Shown: positions 1-12,300 of the stretch, in pieces
Layout: each line of letters begins with the position of its first letter
Position numbering within the stretch: the first letter of the stretch is position 1
From: Trichoplusia ni
Lineage: Eukaryota; Arthropoda; Insecta; Lepidoptera; Noctuidae
Direction: 5' to 3'
Length of the DNA stretch: 64,000 nucleotides
Assembly (NCBI RefSeq): GCF_003590095.1
Contig: NC_039482.1
Span: 15,083,657 to 15,147,656, forward strand
Program-made: the position numbers and the translations under genes
Notes under the pieces: generated by a model
Told to the model about the DNA's origin: nothing
The model's input: the letters and a program-made list of their open reading frames with translations, nothing else
Databases searched by the model: none

Positions 1-168
1 GTGGAGCCCACCGTGTACGTGGTGCGCGAGCCGGCGCACGAGCTGCTCTGCAACGAGATCCGCGGCCCGCTGCTCACCGTCTGCAGCTTCCCGGACAACG
101 ACCCGGACTCTCTCGTCTGGGCGATGGCGCAGTCGCCTTACGCCACCAGTGGATCTATATTTGCACGT
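1..168 (+). CDS. Coding exon, unidentified + strand gene, cut at window start
   Basis: Open in frame 1 from the first base. Codon usage is strongly GC-ending until about base 140, as in the later exons. The donor is placed at CGT|GTATGT because this leaves phase 0, which the next exon needs. The competing donor two bases upstream (CAC|GTGTAT side) would break the frame. Confidence 0.72.
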
Positions 169-1554
169 GTATGTACCATGTCACTTTATAAAGTCAACTG
201 TTTAAGCGAGGTCTTATCCAGTATGGTACGCTTTTCCTTGTGAATAAGTTTTGTTGTCACAAAAATGTAGGTAAACAGCAGCTACACATTTCACCGAAGA
301 ATACGCTTGAGAGTCCAATAGGAACTGTTCGTTTTACGTGTACGTTTGGTAACCAAGTCGCCGAGAGTTGGTAAAGGCAGCAAAAATGAACCCAGTGTGA
401 AAAGAAAAAAGTCAATGTTACAGGACAGAGAGTGGACGCGGTGGGCTGTGAGCGCGCTGCGGGACCTGTCGGCCACGCTGTACGTCAACGACCGCTGCAG
501 CGAGGAGCTGCCCGGACAACAGTCCGTGGGCGGCACGCGCAAGTCCAGCTCCGGCGGCGCCAAGGTCAGCCCATCCCTTTACCTTCGCGCGTGGTTTCCG
601 CAGGCGGGGTCCATCTCGTACCTGCTGCAGCTAGCCCCCTACCCTCGGCCGCCTTGCTAACGCGCGTAGTGTCCGCAGGCGGGGTCCATCTCGTACCTGC
701 TGCAGCTAGCCCCCTACCCTCGGCCGCCTTGCTAACGCGCGTAGTGTCCGCAGGCGGGGTCCATCTCGTACCTGCTGCAGCTAGCCCCCTACCCTCGGCC
801 GCCTTGCTAACGCGCGTAGTGTCCGCAGGCGGGGTCCATCTCGTACCTGCTGCAGCTAGCCCCCTACCCTCGGCCGCCTTGCTAACGCGCGTAGTGTCCG
901 CAGGCGGGGTCCATCTCGTACCTGCTGCAGCTAGCCCCCTACCCTCGGCCGCCTTGCTAACGCGCGTAGTGTCCGCAGGCGGGGTCCATCTCGTACCTGC
1001 TGCAGCTAGCCCCCTACCCTCGGCCGCCTTGCTAACGCGCGTAGTGTCCGCAGGCGGGGTCCATCTCGTACCTGCTGCAGCTAGCCCCCTACCCTCGGCC
1101 GCCTTGCTAACGCGCGTAGTGTCCGCAGGCGGGGTCCATCTCGTACCTGCTGCAGCTAGCCCCCTACCCTCGGCCGCCTTGCTAACGCGCGTAGTGTCCG
1201 CAGGCGGGGTCCATCTCGTACCTGCTGCAGCTAGCCCCCTACCCTCGGCCGCCTTGCTAACGCGCGTAGTGTCCGCAGGCGGGGTCCATCTCGTACCTGC
1301 TGCAGCTAGCCCCCTACCCTCGGCCGCCTTGCTAACGCGCGTAGTGTCCGCAGGCGGGGTCCATCTCGTACCTGCTGCAGCTAGCCCCCTACCCTCGGCC
1401 GCCTTGCTAACGCGCGTAGTGTCCGCAGGCGGGGTCCATCTCGTACCTGCTGCAGTTCGCGACGGAGCGCTCGCTGCGGGAGTCGCTGAGCGCGAGCACG
1501 GACGTGACGTACTCATACATGGACGAGATGCCGCCCTCCTACATGGTCAAGTAA
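1..1554 (+). CDS. 3' end of an unidentified spliced gene (exons 1-168, 424-564, 1429-1554)
   Basis: Three coding exons join in phase 0 throughout and give 144 C-terminal residues; the 5' part is outside the window. Exon 1-168 reads VEPTVYVVREPAHELL through SPYATSGSIFAR and ends at a GTATGT donor. Exon 424-564 follows a TTACAG acceptor, reads DREWTRWAVSALRDLS through KSSSGGAK, and ends AAG|GTCAGC. Exon 1429-1554 follows CCGCAG, starts AGSISYLLQFATER, and ends MPPSYMVK then TAA. The reading frame, GC-rich third positions and agreement of phase support real coding sequence. I do not recognise the family: no signal peptide, membrane segment or catalytic motif is visible in this tail. The terminal intron is filled by a 75-bp array that duplicates the acceptor, so which acceptor is used is uncertain. 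The last one (1428|1429) is the only one that gives the full terminal exon. Confidence 0.75.
424..564 (+). CDS. Coding exon, unidentified + strand gene (47 codons)
   Basis: Bounded by ATGTTACAG| and AAG|GTCAGC, exactly 141 bases, phase 0 at both ends. It encodes DREWTRWAVSALRDLSATLY, then a Ser/Gly-rich end. Because it is a multiple of three, skipping it would keep the frame open. Confidence 0.75.
586..1455 (+). repeat. 75-bp tandem array carrying 12 copies of a 3' splice acceptor
   Basis: The junction GCAG|GCGGGGTCC occurs 12 times, at 604 and then every 75 bases to 1429. Units from the second on look base-for-base identical by eye; the first differs upstream (GTGGTTTCCGCAG instead of GTAGTGTCCGCAG). 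Each unit holds TTGCTAAC (a branch-point-like motif about 20 bases before the AG), the acceptor, and the first 27 bases of the terminal exon. It then carries its own in-frame TAA. Because 75 is a multiple of three, long frames stay open across the array on both strands; these are artefacts of periodicity, not genes. Confidence 0.95.
1429..1554 (+). CDS. Terminal coding exon, unidentified + strand gene
   Basis: 42 codons including TAA. Its first 27 bases (AGSISYLLQ) are identical to the exonic part of every upstream 75-bp repeat unit. Only here is that block followed by unique coding sequence (FATERSLRESLSAS through PSYMVK). An alternative acceptor, CTGCTGCAG|TTCGCG, lies 27 bases inside and is also phase 0. 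Confidence 0.72.
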   Translation, partial: AGSISYLLQFATERSLRESLSASTDVTYSYMDEMPPSYMVK

Positions 1555-1635
1555 CCACTCCGAGTACAAGAGAAATTTTATTCAGCTATAAAATTTGTGA
1601 GTTATAGCGGAAAAATGAGAATTCAAATTGTGTCC

Positions 1636-1641
1636 AATAAA
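1636..1641 (+). terminator. Poly(A) signal of the + strand gene
   Basis: AATAAA 82 bases after the TAA at 1552-1554. It is the first canonical signal downstream, which predicts a short 3' UTR of roughly 100 bases. Confidence 0.7.
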
Positions 1642-1654
1642 ACGCATATTTATA

Positions 1655-3183
1655 ATTGATTTCTATATTTTATTGCAATTCAGGATTTCAATACATAATG
1701 GATATACAATACAAGTACGGTAGCACGCAGCGCAGTGAGTGGCGGCGCGGAACCTTTGTACCCACGAGCAGGACATCACAATGTTACTCTACCTCCTCCC
1801 TGACGTCACTCTGTGTGACCGGAGCGCGAGCCGGCGAGCCTCTGCCGCGCGACAAGGCGCGCTTTGTTTAAACAATACTACTAATCATTACACATTACAT
1901 TTTTGTACACAATGCCTTGCATATCACTGTCAAGAACTCACCGAACCGCGCCTCAGTTTACTTATAAATACAAAAAGGCAATACATTGCTTTACTACATC
2001 ATAATGATATCATTTAATACTAAATTGATAATGTTGAATCACCTACATGTCATAGTTCGCAATAGTACCATACAACTAGGCATTGGCAAGTGTCGGGGGC
2101 GCACGCGCGGCGCCGGCTACATACTAACTAGATACTCATAATTATATGACACTCTCACAGCGTGCCCGAACATACTACACGTACTCCAACACGGTACGGG
2201 GCGGCTAGCTCCGCCAGAGGCACAGCTCAGGTCTATTCGACAAATACATTCACCGAGCAAATGTTAGAACAGTTTGCTTTTATCATTGTAAGTTAATTGT
2301 AAAAAAAAGGATGCAATAGGTTTCATAAAAATATATCTACTTTGTTTTTAACATTAAGTTGTCATTAAAATTTAAACTAATTAAATGTAAAAGCTCATAA
2401 ACGATCAGTAAAAGTCGATTACAAAATGTAGGAATGACATGTGGAATGAGTATAAGGCGATCACAATACAGTTACAGTGACGCGCCAGGTCGCGAGCTCC
2501 CGAGCGCGGGCCTCGCAGAGCTCACGGCTGCAGCCCGTCGCTGCGGCTGACACTTACTATAATTACTATCTATTTAGTTATACATTAAATACACATATAT
2601 AAATGCTTCAAAATATTTGTAAAGGTCAAGTTGAAGTCGTTATCAGCTAATCAGTCGAGCTTCGTACTCAGCGATTACTTTTGATTAAGGTAATGTATTG
2701 TTAAGTACCTACAGATATGACTCGATGTTTCTTAACCTACGCGCGGACTGTTACATAGCAATACTTGAGCAGAACGGTTGAGCACCAACCCTAACAATAC
2801 CCCCGTCCGCCGGCGGCCCGCCCCGCCCCGGCCGGCCCCGGCCAGCCCCGGGGCCCACGCGACGTGGCGTGTCTGATCTCACCTTGGCGTCCCAGCGACC
2901 TGGAACGAGATATTTGAAAATGAGAAAAAAAAACCAATATGAACTTTAGCGTAAAATCGCAAAATTTAATACATATCATATTTCTAATTATTATTATTTA
3001 CTTATACTTCTTATACATGAGAATATGTACTAAGGCGGACCTAATACCTGAGGCATTCTTCTTCTGCCAGCCACCACTTCCTTGGTTTTATAAGCATTTC
3101 TTTAGAAAAGTAAGTAAGTATCGAAACAATCGTGCAATATGTTACGAGGAGTGGCTCCCGGCCTCGCACCTGTAGCGTAGTGA
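1655..3183 (-). other. Predicted 3' UTR of the taperin/phostensin-like gene
   Basis: AT-rich sequence with three GC-rich patches (about 1700-1865, 2485-2560, 2800-2880) and no supported ORF. It is assigned to the - strand gene because no canonical poly(A) signal lies between its stop codon and 1674. A splice-like 17-base block at 2883-2899 falls inside it and is treated as chance. Confidence 0.5.
1669..1674 (-). terminator. Poly(A) signal of the taperin/phostensin-like gene
   Basis: TTTATT on the + strand, which reads AATAAA on the - strand. It is the first canonical signal I find downstream of the TAG at 3184-3186, giving a 3' UTR of about 1.5 kb. Cleavage 10-30 bases further on would fall at about 1640-1660, overlapping the 3' end of the convergent + strand gene. 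ATTAAA variants at about 2012 and 2963 could give shorter 3' ends. Confidence 0.55.
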
Positions 3184-3359
3184 CTAGAACAGCAGGTCGG
3201 TGGTGTGCGAGCGCGCGTCACTCCACGAGCGCGCGTCGGCTCCGCAGGGCCGCGCGTCGCCCTCGCCGGGCCCCGCGCCCGCGCCCCCGGGCCCCGCGCC
3301 CGCGCCCCCGGGGCCCGAGCCCTCGCCTGCTGGCGGCGACGGAGAACGTTGCTCGGCAG
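3184..3359 (-). CDS. Terminal coding exon, taperin/phostensin-like gene
   Basis: Acceptor GTGTTCCCAG|CTGCCG; the incoming C plus CT gives Pro. The exon encodes PAEQRSPSPPAGEG, a Gly/Ala/Pro repeat, DARPCGADARSW and SDARSHTTDLLF, then TAG at 3186-3184. The Gly/Ala/Pro part is a GC-rich simple-sequence expansion like that in the fourth coding exon and may vary in length between individuals. Confidence 0.8.
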
Positions 3360-6300
3360 CTGGGAACACGAACACACAAATAAATTTTAGTTACAAAGAC
3401 AATTTTTTTTACTAGCTGGGTACTTTCGAAACCTTACAACAGTGCATCCGGCACCGTATTGGAGCAGCATTGAACACGAGTTTATTCTTCAGTTGTGTTC
3501 GACAAGAGTCAGACTTAAGTAGCTTTTTATTGTACGGGGTAATATTTCCTTATTTCCCATCGTGCACTGTCTTCAGTGCATTCAATCCTTCACTTGAAAC
3601 ATGTCTGTTTTGGTGTCGTCTGTATTGGCAAAAGTTCCTACACATTGTTTCGCCTGGAGCACATATGTAACGTGTATAGCATGCCGGGTACTCACGGTCG
3701 GCGCGGCGCGTGACGCCCAGCTGGAAGGCGGCCGCCGCCGTCTTGTGCGGCGTGTAGCGGGACAGCGCGGCCGACGCTGCGGGAAAACTTACTATAGTAC
3801 ACCAGCTCACGTCGGCTACTCAGAAACTAGTGCATTTACACTTAAAGAAGAATTCCCATGTCTTGCATAGCATTAGCTTACCATTACATATTATTAGTAA
3901 TGTTTCAAATTGGCTATATCCATAATGATAATTATGATTGCACGGATAGCCGAGTGAGTGACCACAACGGTCACCGCGCCAAACCCACTGGGGGCTTCGT
4001 GTCATGGGTTTGATCCCCGCGTAGAGCAAGCAGTTGAGTGATCCACAAGATATTCAAATAGCGGTCATAAATACACATGTAAAATAAATTTTGCCTTATA
4101 TACCCAGTCGTCATCCCGAGTCCGCTTGTCAGTTTTATATATATAGTATGAAAAGCATTGATCGTTTAACCGACTAGACTAAAGGCCCATGTCCACAATG
4201 AATGCATAGTATGTTTTGATCATATATTTTTGTACGGCGTTCCTCTATGTCCCGGAGTTTATTCATACATCTTTGACAGTTGCTACAGGGAGTTCTGACT
4301 CCCTGAAGCTAGAAAGTTTGACAACCAGTCTAACTAAGGGGTATCGTGTTGCCAAGGAAACTGCGTTGAAGAGGTCAGATAGGCAGTCTCTCTTTGTAAA
4401 ACACTGGTCCTTAGCAAAATCCTGTTAGACTGGAAGCCGACCCTGACGTAGTTAGGAAAAAGGTTAGGATGATGATTTTCGTACGGCATTTATACCATCC
4501 ATAAATCCATGAAAAATAATAAGAAAGCGCACAGTACCGTAAAAATAGTGCGCCACAAAGTCAGTATTTTTCTGTCACTTTCCAGGGCATTCTGTGCGGC
4601 ATCAATATATTATTCATGCTGTTTTATACAGCTTCTAATCGATTATTCAGCAACGCCGTACAAAAATCATGCGACGAGGGGAAAATCGTGGGTTGCAAAA
4701 GTATGGCTTCGTTTCCAAAACATTATCTAGCACTCAAAAGTACTCTTAAAAATAATGCCGTCTAATAATTTATAAAGCCACAAAATAATTTACTCTGTCT
4801 GGTGACTTTTTAACATGGTATTGTAAATACAATTGTTATATAGTATAACAGTTCAAAAGAAAATTATCTAAAAAATATAGAGGAAAATACGATATGATTA
4901 TGCCATTTCACTTATTTAAAAAAAAAACAACTAAAAATCAACTGCGGCGTAGACCACTGCAGTAGAGTTCCTTAAATTTTATTTAGATCAGAAGAAAATA
5001 TTAATTTGGATCAAAACTTTTTGCAGTTTATAATTTTTCGTATTATTTGCTTTTCCACTTTGGACTAAAGTCATATCGTAAAGATATAATTTCCTCTGCT
5101 TATGCTTTTGCAAAAATATTCACTGCAACATATTATTGTTGCATGAAATGTCGACCTTATTGTATTTTTGTCTATTAGCAAATAAGCTGATTGTGGGTCA
5201 TAATTCTATTTTTTTGTTTGGCCATAGTTAAAAAAATAATGTCTTGCCTCGCCGAGCTGCTGTGCGTTGGCTTTCACTATAGGACTTCGTCTCGGGTACA
5301 GGGGGGGGGGGGGTATTATCAATGAAGGTGTGTTTTTAGGTAAATGTCGGCTTCAAGGATATGTGTGTGGCTTAAGGTCACAACGCTAATCACTAATATG
5401 AGCAACATGTCGCGGGTCCGACGCCTGAACGTGAAAGTGCTCAAGTCGAAGTGTTGTTGTATGTAAAGCACGAGCACAAGACCTTAATCAGTGCAGGCTT
5501 ACCAGGCTACATCGTATAAATAATATATTGATCAAAATATCTGTGTACCAGCAGAGGAAATCCTGTCCCTATCGAGCAGTACCGCCAATGATCACATATG
5601 TACATACATTGTATATAATAATAGCTTAGCAATATCTACACCTACACTTACCACATAGAATACGTTTTGTGCACACAACACACGTGCGATATCCAACCAT
5701 TTTTAATAAAAGCAATAGTAAATTCTATAAAATACCCTTAATACGAATTGTTCATTTTTGTTCTGTTGCCTTACAATACATATGTAATTACTTTTTTTTT
5801 CATTTTTATTTCTTCTTTTCTTTTTTTTTAAGTTTTGTGTTATTGTTATGTACGTTGTGCATTTAATTATCTAGCGAAGTTAAGTTTAGTTTACAAGGGT
5901 ATCGGCGAGGCAGTGCGGCGGGCGGGCGCCGCGCGGCTCCTCACACGAAGGCCTCTGCGCGGCTCGCCGCCGCCCACACGTCTGCGGGACGGACACATCA
6001 CAACAAACCCGCCTCGGCAAAAACGCAGCGGTACAAGTGTTACTAATGAGTAACACCTACCATGTTTTGGCATCTAACTAAATTTTAGGCAGTTATCGAG
6101 AAATTTGATAAGATACTTATATGTAAAATCTGCGATTGATCCACTTGACTTGTCACATTCGGCAATCTATATATTGTTTTGCTGTGACTCAATTTATCAT
6201 TTGGGTTGAACATTACAATGGACGACTAAGACACTCGTTTCAGTATGATGTTCCAAAGTGTTTTTTTACATAACCAGTATACGTAATATATGTATTACAG

Positions 6301-9300
6301 TGTAAGGCTGAATCGCGCCTCGATGCGTGTCGCCGCCTACAAACCACGCAGTGGGAATATTCCCTAAACATGCGACCTGGTGAAATACTTGATTTATGAA
6401 TACACTTGCTCGCTCCAGAACGGCAGTGCCCTGACCTCGCGTGAGGTACTAATTGCACTTGAAATCTTATCGTAACCAATATAGGACGCCGTATCAGCAG
6501 ATATCACTACAGATACCGAGTCAATGTCGGAAATACGAGCACGATATACATTACACACGCACGTCCACGAGAGAGAACAGATGAGCTTGGAAGAAACCAA
6601 TGGGATTCAATGAGGAAATCTAATCCTCTGAGCTGTGGCTACCGGCCTGACGCTTGTTTAGGCACTGTCGTGTCATCTTTGGAACCATTGTGTACCGGGA
6701 ACCAAGAATTCCGTATTCCGATTCATGATTTATTAATCATGAATCTGTTATAACTGGAAGTTGCGGAGAGGGTCGAATTACTATTTGTTTCGTGATTATT
6801 TATACTTTCTCTTAAATTTTAATGATGTGCAACCAGTGCAACTGTATTGCATTGGTCGTCAGCCAACACTTGCTTTGTCGTCACTTTTCTTCTTTATACA
6901 AATCATAAGTCCTTCTCATTTTAATAATCTAAGAACCTACATATATTTTCATATTTGTTGGTTGTAAAAACGACATTAGGAAAATGATACAGTAAATACA
7001 GTGTAGGTATTGTTGACGTGCTGCACTTACATATATGCGTGTTGGCGGCGAGGGGCGCGTGCAGCGGCGACTCGGCGAGCTGCGGCGGCCCGGCGCCGGC
7101 CTCCCCCGGCCCCGGCCCGGCGCCCGCCTGCCCCGGCCCCGGCCCCGGCCCGGCCGCACCGGCGCCCGCCTCCGCCGGGCTCGGGCTCTCCTCGCACAGC
7201 GACGTCTCCGACGGATATTCGAAAGTGCGCGTCAGCGAGTCGTCGAATTGCAATTTCAGCTGTACAAGTAAACAATACAACATTTTTAGATAAAATATAA
7301 CAAAAACTGACGAGCACTACTAGCTCCAATTCATGTTACAAGATTACTCAAGATATAAATTTGTTCTTTTTTATTATATTTATTTTGAACACTGGTCCCC
7401 TTGGTTTGCATTGGACACCTATTGTCATCTATATTGACTATATTATAACGTGTATTTTTTATATTAGTTATACTTCTTTTAATAAATTATGCTTGAGCGG
7501 TCAGTTTTACGTGTAAATGGAATCAAAAGTAAAAGCATTTTAAATTCATATCAAATTCCAGTGCGGCATACTTTAAAAAGTCGGCGTCAGGTGACCTGTA
7601 CTTGAGCTGCATGAATACGGCATACGGCAGCTACGTGTAGTCTAGCTGCAGCCGCCAGCCGGGACGCTAGAGAGCAGCACGCCGCCGCGCCGCGTCACGG
7701 GTCGGCGGCGACACGTGACCGAGCCCTTACTTCGCACGGTCGTACATATTATGCACTGTTTAGACGACCACACAATGCCTTTCTCATTCTCTTCCCATTC
7801 GAAACAATAACGTGGGACGAGACAAAGTGGATTATTTCAAAAACACCATAGAGCTGAGAGAAGACGATGTGTGCAGTGGATACACTTAACAATAGTGTCG
7901 GCATGAATAAAGATACTTCAGTTCTATCAATCTCATTGCTTCTTGATCTTTAGTATGCGACAGCTTAAATGTTGAAGGTTAAATAAATTAAATCTTGACC
8001 GGTAAGTAAAAAGCATGGTCAGCAATGCATGTTGTGTAATGCGATCGTGTTGCGTGTGGTGTGCGAGTGCAGGTTATACCGGTTATTAATTGATCGGCTG
8101 GCGGTAATGACCGCGCCGCCGCCTGACGCGGCGCGCCGGCACACCTAACAGGGTTGCTACCATTATATTGTTTACCCAGACGCCCTTCACCGTACAGGTA
8201 CACGACACGTAGATGAACTTTAGGATTAATAGTCAGATAAGTCTAAGGTGTACTTTAAAAGTGACAAATATAATGAAAGTGGTATGGGGCACCTTGGCGA
8301 TGCGGTCGCGGTCGGGGCGCGCGGGCATGGACGAGCGCCCGTTGATGAGCACGTTGTCGTTGACGAAGCGCACGGCGCAGGGCGAGGGCGGCGCGCCGTC
8401 CAGCTCGCAGTCCGAGTCCGAGTCGCGCGCCTCCCGCGCCTCGCCGCGCAGCACCACCACGCCCGGCTCGCCCGCCTGGAAACAACGCATCCTGCCGTCA
8501 CTAACCACAACTACCCATTGTCTTATATCATCGTTCATAAACAATCATACTAAATTGAATGTCATCTTGTCATCATATCGATAGGGCTGCAAGTTTCAGT
8601 CTCGTCATTGTTAGTAACACATTAATATAAATAACAAATATATATATGTGAAAGCGTAAAAATAAACAGTTTGAAATGTATTTCCTAAATTACCCTAACC
8701 ATTACAAAAGTGACCGACGTTCATGAGCTTCGTTCGTCAAGCTTTGTCTTTGTGGACAACGATTTTGTAAAGAAATGTGTTTCCGTCCAGTTCCAGTAAT
8801 CACGAACGCCCACTTAAACGAGAATTCAAACGTGTTTTTATACTCTTTATCATACCTACTAATAGTACACATTGACACAGTAGAAGTATCACATAGAGCT
8901 GATCAGAGTTAACCGAGTTTCTATGATGTATGGTGTTCAAATCCCGGCAGGCTGATGATAAGTTGGGCAGATGACGTCGGGAATAGGATGAATGCGAAGG
9001 GTTCAGAGCTGTTACGCCGCCGGTAGTGCCCACACTGCCCACCGGCCGTTACGAGACCGTCACTTGTGGAGGAAGAGTCTGAGTCTCGCGGCGCACAGCA
9101 CATTAGCGGATGGTGTTGATGTAGTTCACTAAATAAATGTATATCTGCATAGCAAACGTGGAATCTGATTATACGACTAATTAAGCACGATGGGTACTAC
9201 TCTTCGCCTGAATAGGCTCTAGACTCTATGTTTTGTATATTATTTGCTTAGCTTTTTCCCAACTATGTTGGGGTCGGCTACCAATCTAACCGGTTTCAGC

Positions 9301-12300
9301 TGAGTACCAGTGTTTTACAAGGAGCGACTGCCTATCTGACCTCCTCAACCCAGTTACCTGGGCAACACGATACCCCTTGGTTAGACTAGTTGTCAGACTT
9401 TTCAAGCTTCTGACTACCTGTAACGACTATCAAAGATGTAGGAATAACAGCCGGGACCCACAATTTAACGTGCCTTCCGAAACACGGCGGAACTCGCTAT
9501 GACACAGATGGTCACCCATCTACGGACCAACCGCGTCAAGCATAGCTTAACCTGTGAGCGTTTCACTTATGCGGTTATAGCTTAGCCACGAGCTCCTCTT
9601 TTTGATGTATCGCGCGATAAGTATTCATTTTGTTAGAGCAACAAATTAATGCATTCGTCTGCCGCGGGGTGATGCAACATAGAAAATTATGGTCATACTC
9701 ATAACATAAAAATATCCGCGTGTTTCGACCTCGTTCCATTACTAAATTCGTTTGGGTGAATAAAAGGCGCATATTTTATCAAGAATGAGTTACGTTTACT
9801 CGCCGCGAGTAACGAGGACCTCTCTTCCGGAGACGAAACGAGTTCAGTTCGCCATCGAGCCTGCGGCCGCTAGATAACAGACTAGACCGGGTTACTGGGT
9901 TATAAAATGTAGTAAATAACAATATGTACATTGTGTTTCTCTGGTGCGACAGCTCCGGCCAAGTGTTTGCTGTGATTGTGACGAATGACCTCTTCGGAAG
10001 CAGCCACTGAATGTTTTTGGATTTCGTGGAGGTGCGTGTTAAAGTTGGGGAATCTATTAGCGTGTTCAAATACGATACCTAATAATTTTCTTATTAGAGT
10101 AAGACTACTTATTAAAAGTGTGAAAGGATAAAATAATGAGTGAGTGAGCATAAAGTAGCAAGTTAAATCTTCTCAAAATGCTTGCCATCGGCTTAAAGAT
10201 ATATGATAAATAAAACTAGGTACTATAAATTGTCCAAACAGGAATACTTATTTATATAATGACGATTTAATCATTTGTATTTATTGAGGATCGCCTGACT
10301 AGTTTCGGATAAAACCCGAGCCTTTCATCAGTGGGCTGACGCGTTATTAAATAACTAGTTTTTGCCCGCGACTTCGTTCGCGTGGAATTCGAAACCTCAA
10401 AAATTGTAGCATATGTGTCATTCTGATGTATAAGCTATATTGTGGTAAAGTTTCATTCAGCTCCATTCAGTAGTTTTTACGTGAAAGAGTAACAAACATC
10501 CATACATCCATACTTACAAACTTTCGCCTTTATAATAGTAGTAGGATTATTTTCATTTAATAAATAAATAATTATAATTCCGCCACAAGAAACTTTTTGT
10601 AATAACGTCAGAATGCGGTAATTGACAAAATATTTGTTTAAACTTGTCGTTTAGCTAGGTATTCGGTTCTGGCTGGACTCTGTGTCCTGGGCTCGGTGAC
10701 CGTGACGATCCAGAGCGGGCAAGCGCCGCGCGCCGGGTTCAAGGGGAACGCTCCGGGGAGCGTGCGTGTGCGCACCCACACCGACACAGGACCTGTCCAC
10801 GTTCACTACAGAATATTTTTATTTACACACGTGGTGTACACTTGACCTGTCACCTTTATCTTATTGTTTAATGAGTATCCTATTTGCATTGGGCATAACT
10901 ACAACACCTACTGTCAGTAGATAATTAATTGCTAATAATGAGTATTCTTGATCTGGGCCCCAATCCCGCTTTTTACAATTGTCGATGAATGAGTAGGGAA
11001 TTAAAGTGAAAATATTCGTATCCTAGTACCTACGCATTGTATGGGGGCCTGCTATAATTTTATGAGAATGCTGCTTACTACAATAATAAACTTTTAAATT
11101 AATATATCGCTGAGTATGTAACGATCGATATATCACACTTTACACAAATATTTGTAATAAGTTCCTGCGTGTGAAGTGTGATATGTATGTGGTAGGTGCG
11201 TCACCCAAAAAATGAGTTATTTCCGCGAAATTAGCAATGGTGCTTAGGTGGTGCGGAATCGCGGAGATGGTTAGATCATTACTTATTGTATGATGTGTTT
11301 AAGTAACTACCTAATATACGTATAACAATATGTTTAACTAACTAACATATGATACAGATGGCTATTGACAGGGAGTGTGTATCGCCGCGTCCGCTCGTCC
11401 GCCTGCAGATTAGCCGACCGTCGACACTGAACGTGCGCGAACACAAAGCACTGCCAGCGGCGCGGCGGCGGCGCGCGGCGTGCGGGACTGCGGGTCGGCC
11501 CCGCGATAACGCGACATGCGCGCCGCGCGTCCGCTTGACGCACTCACTCACTTCACGAGTACTTGCCTTCGTATCTTCCAATTACTATGAAATTCTGCTT
11601 TATCAATGCCCCAATAGACTGACAAGTCCAGCTGCAGTACCGACACCATAAAGAGGTCACCTCTTTTATCAAATTTGGTTAAGCCGCACCTTGTATTTCG
11701 AACCTTTTCACGGGGTTTCACAAATGTCCAAGTCACATGCATGAGGCGGTCAGTCTCAGCACAAGTATGCGCGGATCTCACGGATCAACGCGAGGACTCA
11801 ACAGAGAGCACGTCACATACAGTTATGGCTCGGAGATGTACTCACTCTGTGTACCTGATTGTATTCACTGAATTTTTAGACATAAAGACGATTCGAGTAC
11901 CTATGTGTAGATGTAGAACTCACATGTCACGTAGAAGTGCAATAGTCAGGCGTGAAGCTTATGTGAAGGTATTTGTAATTGTCCTAATTGAATCAAGTTC
12001 CTAAACAAAGATACTGAGTCTTTTATTTTTACACGAACATGTTATTTACATCCGTCCACGTATCAATATGTTGCAGAGTAACTACAATACGTCTGTTCTA
12101 ATTTTATTTTACAATAATGTAAGTGGTAAACAAGAGTGATCTACATTTAATAATTAAATATTAACGAATACGGTAATAAGGTCTAACCACAAGGATATAT
12201 TGTGAACAATTATTGTTTATCTTGCACTGTTTGCCCTCCACATACTATTATTATGAACAAATTATTAGCTATTTCCAATATAACAAATTATTAGTTTTAG

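Larger units (their letters stand above)
3777..7030 (-). other. Intron 4 of the taperin/phostensin-like gene
   Basis: 3.25 kb of AT-rich intron. It contains a tRNA-derived SINE (3940), a degraded repeat (4270), a 13-base G run (5301) and a GC-rich island at about 5900-6010. I see no further exon: the ORFs here lack matching splice sites. Confidence 0.65.

Noticed and set aside
2883..2899. 17-base microexon on the - strand (TCGTTCCAG|...|GTGAGA)
   Set aside because: Both splice sites look good, but it lies downstream of the stop codon of the - strand gene, inside its predicted 3' UTR, so it cannot be coding there.
3940..4027. tRNA gene
   Set aside because: Boxes A and B are present, but the sequence cannot form a complete cloverleaf and continues into a SINE body.
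7010..7329. Overlapping Arg/Ala/Pro-rich ORFs on both strands
   Set aside because: Alternate frames of the GC-rich repeat inside exon 7031-7259.
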